A stretch of DNA of 64,000 nucleotides from Rhizobium sp. WYCCWR10014 (GTDB lineage Bacteria; Pseudomonadota; Alphaproteobacteria; Rhizobiales; Rhizobiaceae). The stretch is from NCBI RefSeq assembly GCF_001657485.1, contig NZ_LXFU01000048.1:62001-126000 (forward strand), given 5' to 3'. Shown piece after piece: positions 34,951-43,105 of this stretch. The notes beneath the pieces were generated by a model that did not search any database, was not told the DNA's origin, and saw only the letters and a list, made by a program, of their open reading frames with translations. The first letter of the stretch is position 1, and every line of letters begins with the position of its first letter. The position numbers and the translations under genes are program-made.

Positions 34951-36441
34951 ATGAACCAGTCCCATTCCTTCCCGACCGACGATCCGCTCGACGGAGATAC
35001 GCTGCATGAAGAATGCGGGGTTTTCGGAATTTTGGGACATCCCGATGCCGCCGCGCTCACGGCTCTCGGCCTGCATGCTCTGCAGCACCGCGGACAGGAA
35101 GCGGCCGGCATCGTCTCCTTCGACGGCAAGCGCTTTTATCAAGAGCGCCACATGGGCCTCGTCGGCGACCACTATACCAATCCGATGACGCTCGCCCGCC
35201 TGCCCGGCAGCATTACGATCGGTCATACCCGCTACTCGACAACCGGCGAAGTGGCCATGCGCAACGTGCAGCCGCTCTTTGCCGAACTGGAAGAAGGCGG
35301 CATCGCCATTGCCCATAACGGCAATTTCACCAACGGCCTGACGCTGCGCCGCCAGATCATCGCGACCGGCGCCATCTGTCAGTCGACTTCCGATACCGAA
35401 GTCGTCCTTCACCTCATCGCCCGTTCCCGCCACGCATCCACGTCCGACCGCTTCATCGACGCCATTCGTCAGATGGAAGGCGGCTATTCGATGCTTGCCA
35501 TGACGCGCACGAAGCTGATTGCCGCGCGCGATCCGACCGGCATCCGCCCGCTGGTGATGGGCGAACTCGACGGCAAGCCGATCTTCTGCTCGGAAACCTG
35601 CGCGCTCGACATTATCGGTGCCAAGTTCATCCGCGACGTTGAAAACGGCGAGGTGGTGATCTGCGAAATCCAGCCTGACGGCTCGATAAGCATCGATGCG
35701 CGCAAGCCCAGCAAACCGCTGCCGGAGCGCCTCTGCCTGTTCGAATATGTCTATTTCGCCCGTCCGGACTCTGTCGTCGGCGGCCGCAACGTCTATACGA
35801 CGCGCAAGAGCATGGGCATGAACCTCGCCAAGGAATCGCCCGTGGATGCCGACGTCATCGTGCCAGTACCGGATGGCGGCACGCCGGCGGCGCTTGGCTA
35901 TGCGCAGCAGAGCGGCATTCCCTTCGAATACGGCATCATCCGCAACCATTATGTCGGACGCACCTTCATCGAGCCGACGCAGCAGATCCGCGCCTTCGGC
36001 GTGAAGCTGAAGCATTCGGCCAACCGGGCAATGATCGAAGGTAAGCGCGTGGTGCTGGTCGATGATTCCATCGTGCGTGGTACGACGTCTCTCAAGATCG
36101 TCCAGATGATCCGTGAAGCCGGGGCGCGCGAAGTCCATGTCCGCGTCGCAAGCCCGATGATCTTCTTCCCGGACTTCTACGGCATCGACACGCCTGACGC
36201 AGACAAGCTGCTGGCAAATCAGTATGCCGATGTCGAAGCCATGGCGAAATATATCGGCGCCGATTCGCTCGCCTTCCTGTCGATCGACGGCCTCTATCGC
36301 GCCGTTGGCGGCGAGGATCGCAATCCGGTCCGGCCGCAGTTCACCGACCATTATTTCACCGGCGACTATCCGACCCGCCTGCTCGACAAGAACGGCGAGT
36401 CCATGGGCAACAAGATTTCCATGCTTGCCAGCAACGGCTGA
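34951..36441 (+). CDS. purF: amidophosphoribosyltransferase
   Basis: A 496-residue enzyme for the first committed step of purine synthesis, making phosphoribosylamine from PRPP and glutamine. The N-terminal glutaminase uses Cys22 (HEECGVFG), exposed after removal of a 21-residue propeptide. Conserved GHTRYSTTG and the PRTase motif VVLVDDSIVRGTT are present. The CRxx iron-sulfur ligands typical of the B. subtilis type cannot be judged by eye. Preceded by the CvpA-like gene, followed by an SDR gene 78 bases downstream. Confidence 0.97.
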   Translation: MNQSHSFPTDDPLDGDTLHEECGVFGILGHPDAAALTALGLHALQHRGQEAAGIVSFDGKRFYQERHMGLVGDHYTNPMTLARLPGSITIGHTRYSTTGEVAMRNVQPLFAELEEGGIAIAHNGNFTNGLTLRRQIIATGAICQSTSDTEVVLHLIARSRHASTSDRFIDAIRQMEGGYSMLAMTRTKLIAARDPTGIRPLVMGELDGKPIFCSETCALDIIGAKFIRDVENGEVVICEIQPDGSISIDARKPSKPLPERLCLFEYVYFARPDSVVGGRNVYTTRKSMGMNLAKESPVDADVIVPVPDGGTPAALGYAQQSGIPFEYGIIRNHYVGRTFIEPTQQIRAFGVKLKHSANRAMIEGKRVVLVDDSIVRGTTSLKIVQMIREAGAREVHVRVASPMIFFPDFYGIDTPDADKLLANQYADVEAMAKYIGADSLAFLSIDGLYRAVGGEDRNPVRPQFTDHYFTGDYPTRLLDKNGESMGNKISMLASNG

Positions 36442-36473
36442 CACGGCGCGCCGGTTATTCCATTGTCCATCCC

Positions 36474-36494
36474 GAGGGGTGCATCGCACCCCTC
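36474..36494 (+). terminator. hairpin after purF
   Basis: GAGGGGTGC (36474-36482), loop ATC, GCACCCCTC (36486-36494). It is followed by TCCCTTCG rather than a T-run, so it may only attenuate into the SDR gene, whose ATG lies 25 bases on. Confidence 0.5.
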
Positions 36495-36519
36495 TCCCTT
36501 CGTGAGGGAACACGACATC

Positions 36520-37260
36520 ATGAATTTCAATCTTGAGGGCAAGATCGCACTCGTCACCGGTGCGTCGCGCGGCATCGGCTATTTCACGGCGCTGGAACTT
36601 GCCAAGGCCGGCGCCCATGTGATTGCCTGCGCCCGCACGGTCGGCGGGCTCGAGGACCTCGATGACGCGATCAAGGCTGTCGGCGGCACGGCGACGCTCG
36701 TGCCCTTCGACCTTGCCGACATGAATGCGATCGATGCGCTCGGCGGCTCGATCTTCGAGCGCTGGGGCAAGCTCGACATCCTCGTCGCCAATGCCGGCGT
36801 GCTCGGCGTCATTTCGCCGATCGGCCATATCGAAGCGAAGGTGTTCGAGAAGGTGATGACCATCAACGTCACCGCGACATGGCGGTTGATCCGCTCGGTC
36901 GACCCGCTGCTGGCCCGCTCGGATGCCGGCCGCGCGGTGATCATCTCTTCGGGTGCCGCCCACAAGTGCCGCCCGTTCTGGGGAGCCTATTCCGCTTCCA
37001 AGGCCGCCGTCGAGGCGCTGGCACGCACATGGGCGGGCGAAAGTCAAAGCACCCCGCTGCGGGTCACCAGCGTCGATCCGGGTGCGACCCGCACGGCGAT
37101 GCGGGCACAGGCGGTGCCCGGAGAAGATCCGCAGACGCTCCCACATCCGTCCGAAGTCGCAAAGGCGATCCTGCCGTTGCTGGGGCCTGGGGTGACAGAG
37201 ACGGGCAAGCTGTTCATCGTCCGGGAGAACAAGCTCGTCGATTATCGCCTGCCGGAATAG
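36520..37260 (+). CDS. short-chain dehydrogenase/reductase
   Basis: A 246-residue SDR oxidoreductase: cofactor loop TGASRGIG, NAGVLG, catalytic Ser in IISSGAAH and YSASK. The ATG 36520 (MNFNLEGKIALVTG) has GAGGGA upstream. Substrate unknown. It follows purF closely in these genomes but has no evident purine role. Confidence 0.92.
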   Translation: MNFNLEGKIALVTGASRGIGYFTALELAKAGAHVIACARTVGGLEDLDDAIKAVGGTATLVPFDLADMNAIDALGGSIFERWGKLDILVANAGVLGVISPIGHIEAKVFEKVMTINVTATWRLIRSVDPLLARSDAGRAVIISSGAAHKCRPFWGAYSASKAAVEALARTWAGESQSTPLRVTSVDPGATRTAMRAQAVPGEDPQTLPHPSEVAKAILPLLGPGVTETGKLFIVRENKLVDYRLPE

Positions 37261-37270
37261 GCCGCTGCAT

Positions 37271-37369
37271 GATTCCTCAAATCGGACTCGATTTAAGGAC
37301 AAAATGATGCAGCAATTCAAAGTGCTACAGCATCCTTTGCGCGTCTCGAAAAGACGCGCAGCGCTGTAG
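37271..37369. repeat. dispersed intergenic element (family A, copy 2)
   Basis: The fullest plus-orientation copy: TCAAATCGGACTCGATTTAAGG, then ATGATGCAGCAATTCAAAGTG, then a hairpin GCGCGTCTCGAAAAGACGCGC. The same blocks recur at 7361-7418 and, inverted, at 59549-59615, 60203-60300 and 60305-60402. Located between convergent SDR and GH25 genes. Confidence 0.75.
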
Positions 37370-37374
37370 ACGTT

Positions 37375-38115
37375 TCAGTTCGCTGCAACGGTGGGGAACA
37401 GATGCGCCAGGCCCGCTTCCGACGGGCATAGCGCATTGAGGTCAACCGGTCCCTGGATGCCGTCCAAGGTGCCGTTGTCGGCAAATTGCCAGATCGACCA
37501 ATGACTGCACTCTTCCTGCCTCGGCTCCCTGAACACGCTGCGCAGCCACAGATAGTGGTCGGGAAAGCGTGATTCATTGCCTTTCAGATATTGATCGAAG
37601 AACTCCTGCGTGACGTAGAAAATAGGCTTCTCCGGAAAAGTGCCTTTCAGCTCGGTGAAGAAGGCGTTCACCTCGGCAGCCATTTCCTCGAGCGTCGGGA
37701 TTTTGTTGCAATTGCCGACAAACTCCAGATCGACGGCGATCGGCAGAGTTCCCTGCTCCTTCGGCACGGTCGCCAGGACATTCTGCGCCTGATCCTTGCC
37801 CGGACGGCAGAAGGTGAAGAAATGATAAGCGCCCCTGACCACTCCAGCATCTCTGGCGCGCTGCCAGTTGTCGGCGAACTTGGAATCCCGATGGTCTCCG
37901 CCTTCGGTCGCTTTCATGAAGGCGAAACGGACATTCGGTTGCGCGGCAACGGCCTCCCAATCGATATCGCCCTGGTGATGGCTGACATCGATGCCTTGGA
38001 TTGGATAGTTGCTGAGAGAGGGATTGTTGAAACGAAGCATACCGAAATCGTATGCGAAGTAAGCAGCGAATGCGACCATCAGAATCGCAGTTGCTCCGAT
38101 CGTTCCCCAGACCAA
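37375..38115 (-). CDS. glycoside hydrolase family 25 lysozyme
   Basis: A 246-residue protein with an N-terminal transmembrane or uncleaved signal segment (ATAILMVAFAAYFAYDFG) and a GH25 muramidase domain: QGIDVSHHQGDIDW, FAFMKATEGG, GAYHFF and PIAVDLEFVG with the catalytic Asp/Glu pair. Such enzymes cut the glycan of peptidoglycan; here it is probably tethered to the periplasmic face. The start is doubtful: TTG 38115 is in frame but has a weak ribosome site, ATG 38079 would trim the helix, and an ATG at 38128 is out of frame by one base. Confidence 0.85.
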   Translation of the reverse strand: MVWGTIGATAILMVAFAAYFAYDFGMLRFNNPSLSNYPIQGIDVSHHQGDIDWEAVAAQPNVRFAFMKATEGGDHRDSKFADNWQRARDAGVVRGAYHFFTFCRPGKDQAQNVLATVPKEQGTLPIAVDLEFVGNCNKIPTLEEMAAEVNAFFTELKGTFPEKPIFYVTQEFFDQYLKGNESRFPDHYLWLRSVFREPRQEECSHWSIWQFADNGTLDGIQGPVDLNALCPSEAGLAHLFPTVAAN

Positions 38116-38257
38116 GCTTCTCGCTCATTCCCCCTATTTTCAGCCGTCTGCCAATTGGCTATTCGCGATTTGCGCCGTGAAAATGGCGGACGAGCTCCAG
38201 CGTGCGCACGCTCGGAGTGTGAACCAGGGCTATGCCCGGTTCGAGCGACATGGGCTT

Positions 38258-38834
38258 TTACGCGATTCTTTCCATCCGGCACCGTTCGAGCAACGGGTAG
38301 CTGTCGAGGAATGGTTTCAGGCGCGATACCATCGTTTCGAAATCATCGCCATATATGTAAAGCGCCGTGTCCTGTGGACCTTGCCAATTGCTTGCGACCA
38401 AACCAACGCCTTCAAGAAGCCGTCCGAATTTATCCACCACGTGATTGATATCGCAAGTTTCGTAGACCGAGGCCGGTAAATCGGTCCCGTTGACATAAAT
38501 CGCCAGACCATGCTGGCGCCCGAAATCGATCCCCTGCTGACCTGGGATGTGCAGAGTCGATCCGATTGGCGCAAGCATGGATTCCAAGACGTTGATGAGC
38601 AGGGTCAATCGTGCATCTGTGGGATTGTCGACTTCCATTTCGATGTCGCATTCTTTGATCTCGCCGCTCGGTTGCTGCAGCGTTCCACCCCCAACCACCC
38701 TCATGCCATGCCCGCGTTGCTCCATAAAGGCGTCCAGAGCATCCTAGCGGCGCCCTATCCATGGGTTGAAGGCGAGCATTCAGTGTGACGACAACAATCG
38801 TCTTCTTTTTGGATTTTCCAAATAGACCCAACAT
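38258..38834 (-). pseudogene. conserved protein gene broken by a frameshift
   Basis: Read from ATG 38834 the product starts MLGLFGKSKKKTIVVVTLNA and then runs out of family-like sequence after LQPMDRA (near 38750). A second frame, open after a TAG near 38744, reads DALDAFMEQRGHGMRVVGGG and continues with a well-formed acidic protein to the stop at 38258. Joining the frames by a one-base shift gives about 190 residues. So either the gene is a recent pseudogene, the sequence has an error, or the C-terminal 155 residues are made from ATG 38725. I do not recognise the family. It lies upstream of the GH25 gene on the same strand. Confidence 0.7.
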
Positions 38835-39142
38835 TCTCCGCCCTCCTAAATGATAGCTTCGCTTCGTATTAGAAATTTCCTGAAACGAACAGACATCACC
38901 TCATTCCTCCGGAAGTTGTTAGGTGTCTGACCGGCGCCAGAACAAACAGCAGACCCTTGACCTTTTTTCCGGCGCAAGCCATAACCTTCGCCATGAAAAC
39001 GGTTATCTGCATTATCTGCCGGAAGATTATTCGCTAGCGCGAGCGCTGGCCCGGCCGTTTTCGTCTCCCAAATAGTCAAGATGCGAAACGCCCCGGTCCG
39101 CCGGTCGCGATATTTTTCTGATCGTGCATTTGGGAGAGTGAA
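38835..39142. other. 308-bp intergenic region between the frameshifted gene and cysS
   Basis: A divergent promoter region. It contains CTTGAC at 38956-38961 with CATAAC 18 bases downstream on the plus strand as a candidate promoter, and GGGAGAG just before the cysS ATG. I see no gene and no strong hairpin. Confidence 0.5.
38956..38985 (+). promoter_or_regulatory. candidate promoter upstream of cysS
   Basis: CTTGAC (38956-38961) is a perfect rhizobial -35 box. The -10 box CATAAC (38980-38985) after 18 bases is weak. About 160 bases before cysS. Confidence 0.35.
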
Positions 39143-40534
39143 ATGGACGCGACGCCGGAACTGAAGCTGTACAACACGCTGACACGGGAAAAATCGGTGT
39201 TTTCGCCGATCGATCCCAACAATGTCCGCATGTATGTCTGCGGCCCGACCGTCTATGACTTCGCTCATATCGGCAATGCCCGGCCGGTCATCGTCTTCGA
39301 CGTGCTGTTCCGGCTGTTGCGTCATGTCTATGGCGAAGATCACGTCACTTATGCCCGCAACATCACCGACGTCGACGACAAGATCAATGCGCGCGCACTT
39401 CGGGACCATCCGGGCCTGCCGCTCAACGACGCGATCCGTGCGGTCACCGAAAAGACCGAGACGCAATTTCACGCCGATGTCGCCGACCTCGGCTGCCTGG
39501 AGCCGGACTTCGAGCCGCGCGCCACCGACAATATCGTCGAGATGACCGAGATCATCGAGAAGCTGATCGGCAACGGTCATGCCTATGTCGCATCGGGCGA
39601 AGTGCTGTTCGACACCAAATCCATGGCGGATTACGGCCAGCTTTCGAAGCGCCCGCTCGACGAGCAGCAGGCGGGCGCCCGCATCGCCGTTGACGCGCAC
39701 AAGAAGAATCCGGGCGATTTCGTGCTCTGGAAACTGTCGAGCCACAACGAGCCCGGTTGGGACAGCCCCTGGGGCCGCGGTCGGCCCGGATGGCACATCG
39801 AATGCTCCGCGATGAGCAAGCGCTATCTCGGCGATGTCTTCGACATTCACGGCGGCGGGCTAGACCTGATCTTCCCGCATCATGAAAACGAGATCGCCCA
39901 GTCGCGCTGCGCCCACGGTACCGAGGTGATGGCTAATGTCTGGATGCATAACGGCTTCCTGCAGGTCGAAGGCCGCAAGATGTCGAAATCCGAAGGCAAT
40001 TTCGTCACCATCCACGAGTTGCTGCACACGGAAATCTTCGGCGGCCGCAAATGGCCGGGCCAGGTGCTGCGCCTTGCCATGCTGATGACGCATTACCGCG
40101 AGCCGATCGATTTCTCGATCAAGCGACTGGAAGAGGCCGAACGTCTGCTCGCCAAATGGCCGGCGGCCGAAGCCGGCGTTGCGGCGCCCGATGAAACCGT
40201 GCTGAACGCGCTTTCCGACGACCTCAATACGGTCGCGGCGGTGCAGGCATTGCATGCGCTTGCGCAGGCTGCCCATGCGGATCCCACAGCCCGTGCTGTC
40301 TTTGCCGCAACGGCCGACCTTCTGGGCCTGTTGCCGAAAAAGATGGAGATCGACGAAGCCGTCGCATCGGCGGTCGATGCGCTGGTCGCAATGCGTCTGG
40401 AAATGCTGAAGGCGAAGAACTTCACTGAGGCCGACAAGATCCGCGACGAGCTGACGGCGAAGGGCATCCAGTTGAAGGACGGCAAGGATGCGGTGACCGG
40501 CGAGCGCGTGACGACGTGGGAGGTCAAGAGATGA
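39143..40534 (+). CDS. cysS: cysteinyl-tRNA synthetase
   Basis: A 463-residue class I synthetase. HIGH motif variant FAHIGNARP preceded by MYVCGPTVYD with a zinc-binding Cys; WHIECSAMS and HHENEIAQS supply further zinc ligands; the KMSKSEGN loop is intact. The C-terminal helical and anticodon domains complete the protein. Its stop overlaps the ATG of the first GFA gene (ATGA), so the downstream genes are co-translated. Confidence 0.97.
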   Translation: MDATPELKLYNTLTREKSVFSPIDPNNVRMYVCGPTVYDFAHIGNARPVIVFDVLFRLLRHVYGEDHVTYARNITDVDDKINARALRDHPGLPLNDAIRAVTEKTETQFHADVADLGCLEPDFEPRATDNIVEMTEIIEKLIGNGHAYVASGEVLFDTKSMADYGQLSKRPLDEQQAGARIAVDAHKKNPGDFVLWKLSSHNEPGWDSPWGRGRPGWHIECSAMSKRYLGDVFDIHGGGLDLIFPHHENEIAQSRCAHGTEVMANVWMHNGFLQVEGRKMSKSEGNFVTIHELLHTEIFGGRKWPGQVLRLAMLMTHYREPIDFSIKRLEEAERLLAKWPAAEAGVAAPDETVLNALSDDLNTVAAVQALHALAQAAHADPTARAVFAATADLLGLLPKKMEIDEAVASAVDALVAMRLEMLKAKNFTEADKIRDELTAKGIQLKDGKDAVTGERVTTWEVKR

Positions 40535-41007
40535 CGACCTATACTGGCGGCTGCCAGTGCGGAGCGATCCGTTTCCGCGTCAGCGGCGATCTCAAGGATT
40601 CGTCGATCTGTCATTGCCGCATGTGCCAGAAGGCGTTCGGGGCCTATTATGCACCGCTGGTCTCGGTGCGCGGCGCCGATTTCGAATGGACACGCGGAGA
40701 GCGGAAAAGATTCCGCTCTTCCAATTTCGTCGAGCGCGGCTTCTGCGGCGATTGCGGCACGCCGCTGACCTACGAGGCGCCGGATGGAATGGCGATTGCC
40801 GCCGGCGCCTTCGACGACCCTTCGGCATTTCCGCCGGTGATCCAATTCGGCATCGAGGGCAAAATCGGTTTCGTCGATCATCTGCACGAATTGCCGGGGC
40901 ACCGGACGGAGGAGGACGCGCAGGCTGCCCCCTTCCTGCTTGAGCTCGTCTCCTGCCAGCATCCCGATCATGAGACGCAGGCATGGCCACCAAAGGAGCT
41001 CGGATGA
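40531..41007 (+). CDS. GFA family zinc protein, copy 1
   Basis: A 158-residue protein of the GFA/CENP-V family, named for glutathione-dependent formaldehyde-activating enzyme. Zinc-binding motifs GCQCGAIRF, ICHCRMCQKAFG and FCGDCGTPL are intact. The family binds glutathione or small thiols in some members; the true reaction of most is unknown. It begins in the cysS stop codon and ends overlapping copy 2, so it belongs to a cysS-GFA-GFA-GFA-peptidase unit. Confidence 0.9.
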   Translation: MTTYTGGCQCGAIRFRVSGDLKDSSICHCRMCQKAFGAYYAPLVSVRGADFEWTRGERKRFRSSNFVERGFCGDCGTPLTYEAPDGMAIAAGAFDDPSAFPPVIQFGIEGKIGFVDHLHELPGHRTEEDAQAAPFLLELVSCQHPDHETQAWPPKELG

Positions 41008-41492
41008 CGACGGAATCAGACAGAAGCGGCGGGTGCCAGTGCGGGGCAGTGCGTTACCGCGCCAAAGGCGAACTCGGCTATCCCCATCTTTGCCATTGCC
41101 GCATGTGCCAGAAGGCGGCGGGCAATTATTTCATGCCGCTTGCCGGGGTGATGCGCAGCGATTTTACCTTCACACGCGGCACGCCGAAATGGTTTCAGTC
41201 CTCGGATCTGGTGCGGCGCGGCTTCTGCGGCGATTGCGGCACGCCGCTGTTCTACGACATTCCGGAGACTGATTTCATCAACCTCACGCTCGGCTCGTTG
41301 GATAATCCCGATGCGGTCAAGCCGGTGATGCAATCGAACACCCGCCAGAAGATGTCCTGGTTTCACGCGCTGGATGGCCTGCCGCTGGAACCAGAGCCTG
41401 AAACGCCCGACCGCGAGAACGCGATCGCGGCAAGCAACCATCAGCACCCCGACCACGACACGAAAAGCTGGCCCCTCGGAGAAAGCTCATGA
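41004..41492 (+). CDS. GFA family zinc protein, copy 2
   Basis: A 162-residue paralogue with GCQCGAVRY, LCHCRMCQKAAG and FCGDCGTPL. ATG 41004 overlaps the stop of copy 1 (ATGA). Compared with copy 1 it has a different specificity region (AGNYFMPLAGV for FGAYYAPLVSV), and the C-terminal tail has HQHPDHDTKSWP, a His-rich feature shared by all three copies. Confidence 0.9.
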   Translation: MTTESDRSGGCQCGAVRYRAKGELGYPHLCHCRMCQKAAGNYFMPLAGVMRSDFTFTRGTPKWFQSSDLVRRGFCGDCGTPLFYDIPETDFINLTLGSLDNPDAVKPVMQSNTRQKMSWFHALDGLPLEPEPETPDRENAIAASNHQHPDHDTKSWPLGESS

Positions 41493-41965
41493 CGGACACG
41501 ATAAAGACAGGCGGATGCCAGTGCGGCGCCGTGCGCTTCCGCATCTCCGGCAAACTGGGACGTCCCTCGATCTGCCATTGCCGCATGTGCCAGAAGCAGT
41601 TCGGCGGTTTCTTCTCTGCGCTCGTCACCACGCCTGAGGAAGGGATGGAATGGACGCGCGGGGAGCCGAGCTACTTCCAGTCCTCGGTCAATATCGAACG
41701 CGGCTTCTGCAGCAATTGCGGCACGCCGATGACCTATCGTCACCCGGGCGGGCTGGAGCTTGCGATCGGTACCTTCGACGACCGCAGCGACCTCGCACCG
41801 CTGATCCAGGTCAACTATGAGGCCCGCCTCCCCTGGGTCGAGGAAATCTTCGAGGCGCCGGTGCTGAAGGATCAGGATTTCTACGCACGGCAGGAGGCGA
41901 TCATCTCCTTCCAGCATCCCGATCACGACACAGAAGTCTGGCCCGCGAAAGGCGTGAAGATATGA
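41489..41965 (+). CDS. GFA family zinc protein, copy 3
   Basis: A 158-residue paralogue with GCQCGAVRF, ICHCRMCQKQFG and FCSNCGTPM. ATG 41489 overlaps the stop of copy 2, and its stop overlaps the start of the peptidase gene. All cysteines of the zinc sites are kept, so each copy is probably functional; divergence suggests different partners or substrates. Confidence 0.9.
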   Translation: MTDTIKTGGCQCGAVRFRISGKLGRPSICHCRMCQKQFGGFFSALVTTPEEGMEWTRGEPSYFQSSVNIERGFCSNCGTPMTYRHPGGLELAIGTFDDRSDLAPLIQVNYEARLPWVEEIFEAPVLKDQDFYARQEAIISFQHPDHDTEVWPAKGVKI

Positions 41966-42924
41966 CTGAGAGACTGCGCACGCTCTATCCCGAAATCGAG
42001 CCCTATGCTTCCGGCCATCTCGATGTGGGCGACGGCCATGTGATCTATTGGGAGCGCTCGGGAACGCCTGGCGCCAAGCCCGCCGTCTTCCTGCATGGCG
42101 GCCCGGGCGGCGGCATCTCGCCCGCCCATCGCCGGCTCTTCGACCCTGCTCTTTACGACGTCATGCTGTTTGACCAGCGCGGTTGCGGCAGGTCGACACC
42201 GCATGCGGAACTCCAAGCCAATACGACCTGGCACCTCGTTGCCGATATCGAGCGGCTGCGCGAGATGGCCGGCGTCGACAGCTGGCAGGTATTCGGCGGC
42301 TCCTGGGGCTCGACGCTGGGGCTCGCCTATGCCGAGACGCATCCGGAGCACGTCTCCGAGCTCATTCTGCGCGGCATCTACACGCTGACCAAGGCGGAGC
42401 TCGACTGGTACTACCAATTCGGCGTCTCGGAGATGTTCCCTGACAAGTGGGAGCGGTTCATCGCACCAATTCCCCCGGAAGAGCGGCATGAGATGATGCA
42501 TGCCTATCATCGCCGCCTGACGCACGAGGACAAGAACGTCCGCCTCGCGGCCGCGCAGGCCTGGAGCATTTGGGAAGGCGAAACGATCACGCTGCTGCCG
42601 GAACCTTCGACGAGCTTCAAGTTCGAGGAGCCGGAATTCGCCTATGCATTTGCGCGCATCGAGAACCATTTCTTCGTCCATGCCGGCTGGATGGACGAGG
42701 GACAGCTGATCCGCGACGCCGGCAGGCTCAGGGATATTCCCGGCGTCATCGTGCATGGCCGCTACGACATGCCCTGCCCGGCCAAATATGCCTGGCTGCT
42801 GCACAAGGCCTGGCCGAAAGCAGAATTCCACCTGATCGAGGGCGCGGGCCATGCCTATTCGGAGCCGGGAATTCTCGATCAGTTGATCCGGGCGACGGAT
42901 AAGTTTGCCGGGGAACAAGACTGA
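41962..42924 (+). CDS. pip: prolyl iminopeptidase
   Basis: A 320-residue S33-family alpha/beta hydrolase that releases N-terminal proline from peptides. Oxyanion-hole text HGGPGGG, nucleophile elbow GGSWGSTLGLAY, acid in VHGRYDMPCP and catalytic His in GAGHAYSEPG. The start overlaps the stop of the third GFA gene (ATGA). Cytoplasmic. Last gene of the cysS unit. Confidence 0.94.
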   Translation: MTERLRTLYPEIEPYASGHLDVGDGHVIYWERSGTPGAKPAVFLHGGPGGGISPAHRRLFDPALYDVMLFDQRGCGRSTPHAELQANTTWHLVADIERLREMAGVDSWQVFGGSWGSTLGLAYAETHPEHVSELILRGIYTLTKAELDWYYQFGVSEMFPDKWERFIAPIPPEERHEMMHAYHRRLTHEDKNVRLAAAQAWSIWEGETITLLPEPSTSFKFEEPEFAYAFARIENHFFVHAGWMDEGQLIRDAGRLRDIPGVIVHGRYDMPCPAKYAWLLHKAWPKAEFHLIEGAGHAYSEPGILDQLIRATDKFAGEQD

Positions 42925-42942
42925 TCGTTAGCATTGGGGGCA

Positions 42943-43061
42943 GCCCCTCACCCTAACCCTCTCCCCGCCCGCGGGGAGAGGGGACGTGCCCTGCGATACG
43001 GTGCGGCATATCCCTTCTCCCCTCATAACGGGGAGAAGGTGGCGGCAGCCGGATGAGGGGC
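42943..43061. repeat. RIME-like palindromic mosaic element
   Basis: A 119-bp element bounded by inverted repeats GCCCCTCA (42943-42950) and TGAGGGGC (43054-43061). Inside are two strong palindromes: CCCTCTCCCCGC/GCGGGGAGAGGG (42957-42982) and CCTTCTCCCC/GGGGAGAAGG (43013-43039). This is the structure of rhizobial intergenic mosaic elements. It ends 44 bases before cimA and may also act as a terminator of pip. Confidence 0.85.
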
Positions 43062-43105
43062 AGCATCCGCACTTCATAACAACCCGCCTGGCGGGAGGAA
43101 ACGAC

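Noticed and set aside
34897..37320. Long antisense frame over purF and the SDR gene (about 807 codons)
   Set aside because: Spans two genes on the other strand and an intergenic hairpin, with no family-like sequence. A composition shadow.
37375..38834. Prophage remnant suggested by the lysozyme gene
   Set aside because: No holin, integrase, tail or capsid genes nearby; the lysozyme is membrane-anchored and flanked by core genes.
42943..43061. Possible insertion sequence or MITE with transposase nearby
   Set aside because: No transposase in the window; palindromic structure fits known rhizobial mosaic elements better.
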